A stretch of DNA of 18,598 bases. It comes from Gaiellasilicea sp963794385 (lineage in GTDB: Bacteria; Actinomycetota; Thermoleophilia; Gaiellales; Gaiellaceae). Below are positions 1 through 5,090 of the stretch, piece after piece; the stretch's first letter is position 1, and the number at the start of each line of letters is the position of its first letter. The stretch covers positions 1 through 18,598 of the forward strand of contig CAWCDT010000009.1 in assembly GCA_963794385.1 (NCBI GenBank). Direction: 5' to 3'. The notes beneath the pieces are model-generated. The model was not told the DNA's origin and did not search any database. It was given only the letters and a program-made list of their open reading frames with translations. The translations under genes and the position numbers were made by a program.

Positions 1-61
1 CCGCTGTTATCTGCCGTCGCATGCCTTGGCATCCGCGGGAGCGGTTGCCAAGGCGCGCAAG
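1..61 (+). repeat. tRNA-Ser-3'-flank element, copy 1
   Basis: Bases 1-61 match the reverse complement of 917-977 with only four mismatches (positions 9, 11, 37 and 45). Both copies contain an imperfect hairpin around a GCCTTGGCATCCGC arm. In copy 2 the element starts with the last three bases (CCG) of tRNA-Ser(GGA) and runs into its 3' flank. By analogy, bases 1-3 here are probably the last bases of another serine-type tRNA lying to the left on the plus strand (inference). Copy 1 also has an outer 10-nt inverted repeat, 11-20 pairing with 73-82, which copy 2 lacks. No protein is encoded here. Confidence 0.75.
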
Positions 62-208
62 GCGTCCGCTTCGCGACGGCAGGCTCGTCGTCCTGCCGTT
101 GGTCTCCTGTCCGGCACGTCGATCATCACGGGAGCGCGGGAGGATTTAGATTCGAGCCGGCCGCCTCGCACCGGCCCGGCGGCTACACCCGTCGAGAAGG
201 AGGGCCCA

Positions 209-811
209 GTGAGAAAGCTGTTCGAGTTCGGTGGCTACGCCGCGGCGCTGATCCTGATCGTGTTCGGCATCGCCGCGCTCGTGCTCGGTGTCGTAGGTCG
301 AAACGAGGTGCAGGACAATCTCGCCCGCGAGCAGATCGAGGGATCGCCGGACATGACGCCGGAAGGGATCCAGGAGGGCGCACAGGCGGCAGGTCTCGAC
401 GAGTCCGATCTCCCCGACTGCAGCGTCGCCGGCGAGTTGGTCGACACCGGCAGCGAGGCGAAGTGCTTCGCCGACTACATGCGGGTGCACGCACTCGAGG
501 CGACGGGCGGCAAGGTCTACGCGGAGATGGGGCGCTACCTGACCGAAGACGGCGAGGAAACGAACGATCCGGCCGAAGCCGCCCAGGAGAACGGCACGCC
601 GGTCTCGAACCAGGCGCGCGACATCTGGGTCACCGAGACCGCGCTCGCGACCGCCCTCTACATGGGCTTCTTCGCCGAGACGGTCTCGACCTTCAGCATC
701 GTAGTCTCGATCGCGCTGATCATCGCTGGCATCGGGTTCGCTGTTCTCTCGTTCGCGGCCTTGCGCTGGCTGCCCGCCCAGGAAGCAAGACAGGCGGCTG
801 CGGCAGGGTAA
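209..811 (+). CDS. Conserved two-TM actinobacterial membrane protein (type often misannotated LigA)
   Basis: About 200 residues. The GTG start at 209 is chosen because a strong Shine-Dalgarno (GAAGGAGGG) lies just upstream; the open frame continues to 26 but overlaps the repeat element. Hydrophobic segments lie at roughly residues 10-31 and 160-188, with a hydrophilic, acidic loop of about 125 residues between them. The loop holds two cysteines (in LPDCSV and EAKCFAD) that could form a disulfide outside the membrane. The YMRVHALEATGG, MGRYLTEDG and WVTETALATALYMGF stretches match, from memory, a family common in actinobacteria that databases often call aromatic ring-opening dioxygenase LigA. 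No dioxygenase motif is visible, so that name is not justified. Function unknown. It stands alone between two inverted copies of the tRNA-flank element. Confidence 0.8.
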   Translation: MRKLFEFGGYAAALILIVFGIAALVLGVVGRNEVQDNLAREQIEGSPDMTPEGIQEGAQAAGLDESDLPDCSVAGELVDTGSEAKCFADYMRVHALEATGGKVYAEMGRYLTEDGEETNDPAEAAQENGTPVSNQARDIWVTETALATALYMGFFAETVSTFSIVVSIALIIAGIGFAVLSFAALRWLPAQEARQAAAAG

Positions 812-888
812 GAGAGAGGAGAGGAGCAGCCGAGCCCGACTCAAAATCCGAGAGAACCGCTCCGAACCGCTCGCGCGTACTGGCGCGT

Positions 889-908
889 GCGGCCGCGAAC
901 GCGGCCGC
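889..908. repeat. GC-rich hairpin with two NotI-type palindromes
   Basis: GCGGCCGC occurs at 889-896 and again at 901-908 with a GAAC spacer, giving an 8-bp stem and 4-nt loop. It lies 78 bases after the membrane protein gene. It could help end transcription from either side, but there is no T-tract, so a terminator role is only a guess. Confidence 0.35.
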
Positions 909-916
909 CTTCAGGA

Positions 917-977
917 CTTGCGCGCCTTGGCATCCGCTCCTGCGGATGCCAAGGCATGCGACGGCAAAAAACAGCGG
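917..977 (-). repeat. tRNA-Ser-3'-flank element, copy 2 (inverted)
   Basis: This is the reverse-complement partner of bases 1-61, identical at 57 of 61 positions. On the minus strand it begins with the final CCG of tRNA-Ser(GGA). It continues through a short T-run and the hairpin with arms GCCTTGGCATCCGC and GCGGATGCCAAGGC. The hairpin plus T-run could process or terminate the tRNA transcript. Confidence 0.75.
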
Positions 978-1063
978 AGAGGGCGGGATTTGAACCCGCG
1001 ACACGCCTTTCGACGCGTACGCGATTTCCAGTCGCGCTCCTTCGGCCGCTCGGACACCTCTCC
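975..1063 (-). tRNA. tRNA-Ser(GGA)
   Basis: Read on the minus strand, the acceptor arms are GGAGAGG (1063-1057) and CCTCTCC (982-976), followed by discriminator G at 975. The anticodon loop reads CT-GGA-AA, giving serine anticodon GGA. A long class II variable arm precedes the T-arm GCGGGTTCAAATCCCGC. CCA is not encoded. A TACGCT box (1075-1080, minus strand) sits 11 bases upstream of the mature 5' end and is a plausible -10. Confidence 0.95.
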
Positions 1064-1098
1064 GGGCGAGCGACAGCGTATCCGAGCCGGAGTCGGCT

Positions 1099-1724
1099 CT
1101 ACCCCTGGGTGGACGCGACGACATAAGCGGCCACGTCCTGGATCTGCTGCTCGTCCAGCTGATTCGCGAACGCCGGCATCGCGCCCATGCCGTTCGTGAC
1201 CCGGTCGACGACGAGCGCTGCATCGGGCTGCGATTCATCGAGGTTCGGCCCAACCGTTCCCGACGCCCCCGCCGCCTCGAGCGCGTGGCAGCTCCCGCAG
1301 CCCGCCGACGAGAAGACCGCCTCCCCGGCGGCAGCGTCGCCCGCCGGCTCCTCGGCCGGCTCCTCACCGGTCTCCGCGGGCTCCTCCCCGGTCTCGGCCG
1401 GCTCCTCTCCCGTCGCGGCCGGCTCCTCGCCGGTGGTGGCCGGCTCCTCCCCGTCGTAGCCGGCTCCTCGCCGGTCTCCGCGGGCTGGGTCTCGGCGGCC
1501 TCGGCGCCGTGCGCCTCCTCTTCCTCCTTCGCGAAGACGATCACCCCGGCCATCGTCACGATGAAGAGGAGAACCGTGATCAGCGAGAACAGGCCGAGCC
1601 GGTTCCCCGGGAAGTTCGGGTCGCGCCGCGGGAAGTAGAAGGACGAGAGGAGCGCGAAGACGATGAATGCGCCCGCGACGAGGCCGAGCCCGAGCTTGCC
1701 GGCGGTCGTGATCGCGACGAGCAC
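1099..1724 (-). CDS. Membrane-anchored c-type cytochrome (frameshifted)
   Basis: The N-terminus from the GTG at 1724 carries two hydrophobic segments (about residues 7-27 and 45-66), followed by an acidic linker of GEEPAET-like heptads. After one missing base at about 1449-1452, the next frame gives a class I cytochrome c domain. It has heme motif CGSCH (1285-1299), a VGPNL stretch, the likely axial Met in GMGAMPAF, and a final helix QIQDVAAYVVAST before TAG at 1099. Restoring one base gives about 208 residues. The protein would be an electron carrier tethered outside the membrane in aerobic respiration. As given, translation runs past the tRNA to about 720, giving a meaningless arginine-rich tail. 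The start sits 7 nt after a TAGGTT box and 18 nt after the clpS stop. Confidence 0.8.
1351..1475 (-). repeat. Tandem 21-nt repeats encoding TGEEPAE/T heptads
   Basis: Six consecutive units of about 21 nt encode variants of TGEEPAx in the cytochrome linker. The second unit (1435-1454) has only 20 nt: the run that should read GGGGG or GGCG is GGGG at 1449-1452. This is the exact point where the cytochrome frame is lost. Confidence 0.85.
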
Positions 1725-1731
1725 GCGCCTG

Positions 1732-1737
1732 AACCTA
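1732..1737 (-). promoter_or_regulatory. -10-like box TAGGTT for cytochrome gene
   Basis: TAGGTT on the minus strand ends 7 nt before the GTG at 1724, and no Shine-Dalgarno is visible. The spacing fits a leaderless transcript starting at the start codon. It lies just downstream of the clpS stop. Confidence 0.35.
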
Positions 1738-1742
1738 ACAAC

Positions 1743-2039
1743 TCACAACCGGTCGAGCGGGGCCATCGTGAGGCCGAAATCCTTGAGCTGCTCCCAGTAG
1801 AGCTCGGCCCGCTCCTTGTGGCCCGACCAGACGACTGCGCGGCCGGCCGTGTGGATCCGATTCGCGTAGCTCATCCCCTGGTCGAAGCCGATCCCCGGCA
1901 GGACGGCGGCGAGCGCGTACGCCACGCCGTCAAACGTGTTGTGGTTGTCGTTCAGGACGATCACCTGCCAGGGCGCGTCGATTCCGCCGCCCGGCTCGCC
2001 GGTCTTCGGCTTGCGAACAGGTGTCTCGATGGTGCTCAT
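1743..2039 (-). CDS. clpS: ATP-dependent Clp protease adaptor ClpS
   Basis: 98 residues from the ATG at 2039. An in-frame extension of six codons to 2057 is possible but has no support. The core PWQVIVLNDNHNTFDGV, the YALAAVLPG helix and the HTAGRAVVWSGHKERAELY segment match ClpS. This adaptor binds the ClpA/ClpC N-domain and delivers N-degron substrates; the NDNHNTFDGV stretch corresponds to the loop and helix that bind the substrate N-terminus. The C-terminus QLKDFGLTMAPL is also typical. It is divergent from the aminopeptidase gene across 37 bases and followed by the cytochrome gene in the same direction. A TAGCGT box 8 nt upstream of the ATG, with no Shine-Dalgarno, suggests a leaderless mRNA. 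Confidence 0.93.
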   Translation of the reverse strand: MSTIETPVRKPKTGEPGGGIDAPWQVIVLNDNHNTFDGVAYALAAVLPGIGFDQGMSYANRIHTAGRAVVWSGHKERAELYWEQLKDFGLTMAPLDRL

Positions 2040-2047
2040 CGGCGGGC

Positions 2048-2053
2048 ACGCTA
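2048..2053 (-). promoter_or_regulatory. -10-like box TAGCGT for clpS
   Basis: TAGCGT on the minus strand ends 8 nt before the clpS ATG. It shares the 37-base divergent spacer with the plus-strand box at 2065-2070, so the two promoters must overlap. Confidence 0.4.
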
Positions 2054-2064
2054 GCAACGCCGGT

Positions 2065-2070
2065 TAGGCT
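2065..2070 (+). promoter_or_regulatory. -10-like box TAGGCT for aminopeptidase
   Basis: TAGGCT ends 6 nt before the ATG at 2077. No ribosome-binding site fits in the short spacer, so a leaderless transcript is the simplest reading. Confidence 0.45.
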
Positions 2071-2076
2071 GCGCGA

Positions 2077-3294
2077 ATGTCGCCGGAGGAACGTCTCGAA
2101 CGCTACGCGCGCCTCGCGGTAGAGGTCGGTGCAAACGTCGGCGAGGGCCAGGTTCTCTGGCTGATCGCGTTCCCGGAGCACGCGCCGCTCGCACGTGCGA
2201 TCGCCCGCTGCGCCTACGAGCGAGGCGCCCGATACGTCGACGTGGACTACAACGATCAGCACGTGCGCCGCGCCCGGATCGAGCACGCGGCCGAGGAGAC
2301 GCTCGACTGGACGGCGCCGTGGATGCTCGAGAAGATCGACTTCCTCGCTCGGGAACGCGGTGCGCTGATCAGCATCGCCGGCGACCCCGAGCCGGAGCTG
2401 CTCGCCGACCTCGACGGCGGCCGCGTCGCGAAGACGCGGATGCGAGAGCTGATGGAGCGCTACCTGGACGCAATCAACCGGCGCCTGCTCAACTGGTCGA
2501 TCCTCGCCTATCCGAACGAGGGCTGGGCGAACACGGTCTTCGGCGAGCCGGACGTGGAGCGGCTCTGGAGTGCCGTCGCCACCGCAACCCGCCTGGACGA
2601 TCCCGACCCGGTCCAGGCATGGAACGCGCATCTCGACAAGCTCGCCGCCCGCGCGGCAGAGCTCAACGAGCGGCGCTTCGACCACCTCCGCTTCCGCGGG
2701 CCCGGCACCGACCTCACCGTCGGCTTGATCCCCGGCTCGACCTGGGTGAGCGGCGGCGGCGAGACGGTCGACGGCCGGCGCTTTGTCGCCAACATGCCTA
2801 CCGAGGAGGTCTTCACGAGCCCGGACCGGCAGCGGACGGAGGGCACGGTCAGGTCGACGATGCCGCTCGCGCTCGCCGGCAACATCGTGCGCGATCTCGA
2901 GCTCCGCTTCGAGGGCGGGCAGGCGGTCGAAGTGAAGGCGAGCGCCGGTGCGGAGGTCATCCGCGAGCAGTTACGCCAGGACGACGGGGCCTCCATGCTC
3001 GGCGAGGTCTCTCTCGTCGACGGCGAGTCGCCGGTCGGGCGCAGCGGCCTCGTCTTCCTGAACACGCTTTTCGACGAGAACGCGACCTGCCACATCGCCT
3101 ACGGCTCCGGGATCCTCGAGGCGATCCCGGACGGCGAGGACAAGAGCAAGGAGGAGCTCGCGGCGCTCGGCTTCAACGAGTCTTCGGTCCACACCGACTT
3201 CATGATCGGCGGGCCCGACGTCGAGGTCGACGGCATCGAGCCGGGCGGCACAGCCGTGCCGATCCTCCGCGGGGAGGCCTGGCAGCTCGGCTGA
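2077..3294 (+). CDS. M29-family metallo-aminopeptidase
   Basis: 405 residues, a usual length for the AmpS/AmpT (thermophilic aminopeptidase, M29) family, which removes N-terminal residues in the cytoplasm using a two-metal site. Candidate metal ligands fall at the expected places: Glu243/244 in NMPTEEVFTSPD, Glu310 in LGEVSLVD, His339 in NATCHIAYG, and His372 and Asp374 in HTDFMIGG. The N-terminal half (residues 1-200) is the alpha/beta domain with YPNEGWANTVFG. The ATG at 2077 is favoured because a TAGGCT box lies 6 nt upstream. It is divergent from clpS, and both proteins act in protein turnover, but a shared pathway is inference. It ends six bases before the 3' end of the convergent SRP RNA. 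Confidence 0.93.
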   Translation: MSPEERLERYARLAVEVGANVGEGQVLWLIAFPEHAPLARAIARCAYERGARYVDVDYNDQHVRRARIEHAAEETLDWTAPWMLEKIDFLARERGALISIAGDPEPELLADLDGGRVAKTRMRELMERYLDAINRRLLNWSILAYPNEGWANTVFGEPDVERLWSAVATATRLDDPDPVQAWNAHLDKLAARAAELNERRFDHLRFRGPGTDLTVGLIPGSTWVSGGGETVDGRRFVANMPTEEVFTSPDRQRTEGTVRSTMPLALAGNIVRDLELRFEGGQAVEVKASAGAEVIREQLRQDDGASMLGEVSLVDGESPVGRSGLVFLNTLFDENATCHIAYGSGILEAIPDGEDKSKEELAALGFNESSVHTDFMIGGPDVEVDGIEPGGTAVPILRGEAWQLG

Positions 3295-3300
3295 GACAAA

Positions 3301-3580
3301 CGCCCGGTCACGCGTTCCGTCTTCGAACCGCTTCCCCGGGGGGCTCCTCGCGTCGCCGGCTCCGGTCAGGCGAGGCCGCGGCACCTGGGAGGGAATCCTT
3401 AGCGCTGCTTCCTTCCGGACCTGACGCGGTTCGGATGCTCCCAGTGCGCGGAACCCGACCATCGACGCCACGTGCGCGAGACCTGATCCCGTTGAAGCCG
3501 CCCTCGGACGGCATTCGGTCCCGCTGGAGCGGATGTCGGGTTCAGGGAACCGCTAACTCCCCACCTAGCGCGACCGGGCC
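3301..3580 (-). ncRNA. ffs: Large signal recognition particle RNA (S and Alu domains)
   Basis: On the minus strand the invariant helix 8 core GTCAGGTCCGGAAGGAAGC lies at about 3425-3407. It is enclosed by a stem in which CACTGGGAG pairs with CTCCCAGGTG. Further 5' is an Alu-domain-like segment (about 3571-3495) containing GCTAGGTGGGGAGTTAGCGG and ATCCGCTCCAGCGGG. The two ends pair: GCCCGGTCGCG near 3579 with CGTGACCGGGC near 3302. Total length is about 280 nt. The RNA is the scaffold for Ffh and targets membrane proteins to the Sec translocon. The ends are estimated from pairing and may be off by a few bases. Confidence 0.88.
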
Positions 3581-3585
3581 AGAGG

Positions 3586-3591
3586 AGGGTA
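3586..3591 (-). promoter_or_regulatory. Extended -10 for SRP RNA
   Basis: TGCTACCCT on the minus strand is an extended -10 (TGnTAnnnT). It puts the transcription start at about 3579-3580, the 5' end expected from end-pairing of the SRP RNA. The -35 region is weak. It lies 12 bases from the plus-strand TATCCT box for tRNA-Val, so the two stable-RNA promoters are interleaved. Confidence 0.5.
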
Positions 3592-3602
3592 GCAGCATCG
3601 CT

Positions 3603-3608
3603 ATCCTG
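3603..3608 (+). promoter_or_regulatory. -10-like box for tRNA-Val
   Basis: TATCCT ends 11 bases before the mature tRNA 5' end, which fits a short 5' leader. No convincing -35 was seen. Confidence 0.35.
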
Positions 3609-3619
3609 TGGTTCCTCCC

Positions 3620-3691
3620 GGGCGCATAGCTCAGCGGGAGAGCGCTCGCTTCACACGCGAGAGGTCCCTGGTTCAATCCCAGGTGCGCCCA
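3620..3691 (+). tRNA. tRNA-Val(CAC)
   Basis: The acceptor arms GGGCGCA (3620-3626) and TGCGCCC (3684-3690) pair, with discriminator A at 3691. The D-arm contains AGCTCAGCGGGAGAGC, the anticodon loop reads TT-CAC-AC, and the T-arm is CCTGGTTCAATCCCAGG. 72 nt without CCA. Confidence 0.95.
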
Positions 3692-4130
3692 CTCGAAAGC
3701 ACCTGCAAACGCGCGATGGTGACGGCCGGCCGCAGGATCTCGCGTGCTTTGCATTGGGCTTGGTGAGGCCGGCCTCACCGCGTCGTCGCGGTCAGCCAGA
3801 TGCGGTGTCTCTTTGAGGACGTCTCGTTCGTCTATTCGGTGAGGCACGGAAGTGGAAGGAGCTAGAGACATCACCGTCACCGAACGAGCGAAAGCGTCGT
3901 CGAGAGTTAGGCGCTGGGAGGCGTCTCTGTCGACCGCCGAGGCTCTCGCCGCGCTCGCCGGCCGGAGCCGCCCGCGCGCGCGGCGCGACGGACCCGCTGA
4001 GGGTCGGGCTCAGGTCCACGCCCGCCGATCGGGCGAGGGCTGGCTGCTCGGTAGCTGACCGGACGCAGTGGGTTACGTGATCAAGTCGAGTACGCTGGCC
4101 TCGTCTCTTGACCGAAAAGGTGAGTCGCGC
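3692..4130 (+). other. 439-base region with no credible gene
   Basis: Open frames here on both strands have arginine/alanine-rich shadow composition and no family features. What can be seen is a perfect 18-bp palindrome (3762-3779), an 8-bp inverted repeat TTCGGTGA/TCACCGAA (3835-3842 and 3877-3884), and a TACGCT box at 4091-4096 that could be a -10 for the TIR gene, giving a short leader with a GGTGA ribosome site. No tRNA-Val 3'-end duplication was noticed, so there is no sign of an integrase-type attachment site. Confidence 0.5.
3762..3779. repeat. Perfect 18-bp palindrome
   Basis: GGTGAGGCCGGCCTCACC is fully self-complementary. It lies between tRNA-Val and the TIR gene, about 350 bases upstream of the latter. 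It could be a dimeric repressor site or part of a cruciform, but there is no second copy to support either. Confidence 0.4.
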
Positions 4131-5048
4131 ATGAACAAGCCGCGCATCTTTCTCGGGTCGTCGGGCAAGCAGGCCAAACTGCTCCAGGCGATCACGCGCG
4201 GGCTCGAGGACGTCGCCGACGTCGAGCCCTGGACGACCACGTTCAACCCGGGGCGGTCCACCCTCGACCGGCTCGTCGAGCTCTCCCAGGAGGTCGATTT
4301 CGCCGCGTTCGTGTTCGCCCAGGACGACTGGACCACGACGGATGCGTCCCAGTCCGGCCAGGCGTCGCCGCGCGACAACGTCGTGTTCGAGGCCGGGCTG
4401 TTCGGCGGCGCGCTCGGCATCCGGCGCACGTTCATCCTCCACGCGAACGGTTCGAAGCTGCCGAGCGACCTGCTCGGGCTGACCTCCGTCCGCTACGACC
4501 CGGCCACCAGCCCGGCGGAGGTTCGCGCGATCAACCAGAAGCTCCGCAAGGCGATCGAGACCGAGGGTCGCCGCGGCCCGGTCGAGGGGCTGTGGTGGCA
4601 GCTCTCGCTCACCATGCGGAGCGAGGAAGAACCGTCGGCGGTGAGCCTCCTGCGCATCTCGCGGGACCGCGACGGTGGCCTGAACGTGAACGGCCGGTCC
4701 TGGCAGGAGGACGGCACCCTGTCGGCCCGCTACTGGAGCGAGGCGGCGAAGGAGCACAGGGATCCGGCCGGCATCTTCTACTACTGGAAGGGCGAGCGCC
4801 CTCGGCACCCGAACGCCCCGCAGCTCGAGGGCACCGGCGAGATCAGGGTGGAGACCGCCGACCGCGCCACCGGGTACTGGACGACACGGTCGGATCGCGA
4901 CCCCGGGCTGAATGCCCGAACCGCCGGCGTCTACCTTCGAGCCGACCCCTCAGACCTCCAGGTGCTGGACGGCGGGAGCGAGGAGGAGCGGGCCGAGCTC
5001 ATCGCGCAGCGCCTCCGGGAGTGGAAGTCGGCCGCGAACGCATTCTGA
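4131..5048 (+). CDS. TIR-like effector with C-terminal Cap15-like beta-barrel (putative)
   Basis: 305 residues; ATG at 4131 preceded by AAAAGGTGAG. Residues 4-123 match the TIR-like fold of CBASS Cap12 and Pycsar TIR effectors (PF10137 type). They have RIFLGSSG at the start, GRSTLDRLVELS, DFAAFVFAQDD, and RDNVVFEAGLFGGALG with likely catalytic Glu87, then LPSDLLGLTSVRYD. Such domains cleave NAD+ when triggered by a nucleotide signal. Residues 185-275 look beta-rich (WQEDGTLSARYW, GIFYYWKGE, GTGEIRVET, ATGYWTTRSD, AGVYLRA). The pattern resembles the ligand-binding beta-barrel of Cap15-type CBASS effectors, though no membrane segments are present. The barrel link is by eye only; the TIR assignment is firmer. 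No cyclase is adjacent. It follows tRNA-Val and is convergent with the beta-helix gene. Confidence 0.8.
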   Translation: MNKPRIFLGSSGKQAKLLQAITRGLEDVADVEPWTTTFNPGRSTLDRLVELSQEVDFAAFVFAQDDWTTTDASQSGQASPRDNVVFEAGLFGGALGIRRTFILHANGSKLPSDLLGLTSVRYDPATSPAEVRAINQKLRKAIETEGRRGPVEGLWWQLSLTMRSEEEPSAVSLLRISRDRDGGLNVNGRSWQEDGTLSARYWSEAAKEHRDPAGIFYYWKGERPRHPNAPQLEGTGEIRVETADRATGYWTTRSDRDPGLNARTAGVYLRADPSDLQVLDGGSEEERAELIAQRLREWKSAANAF

Positions 5049-5090
5049 GCTAGCCGCTCTCATCCGTAAGTCGGCTTCCCGCTGGCGCGG

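Noticed and set aside
209..811. Aromatic ring-opening dioxygenase LigA
   Set aside because: That label is common for this family but the protein is a two-TM membrane protein without a dioxygenase metal site.
720..1098. C-terminal extension of the cytochrome frame to 720
   Set aside because: Arginine-rich out-of-frame reading after a 1-nt deletion; it runs through tRNA-Ser and the repeat element.
3620..5090. Integrated mobile island at tRNA-Val carrying the TIR gene
   Set aside because: No integrase, no direct repeat of the tRNA 3' end found by eye, and base composition does not change; position after a tRNA alone is not enough.
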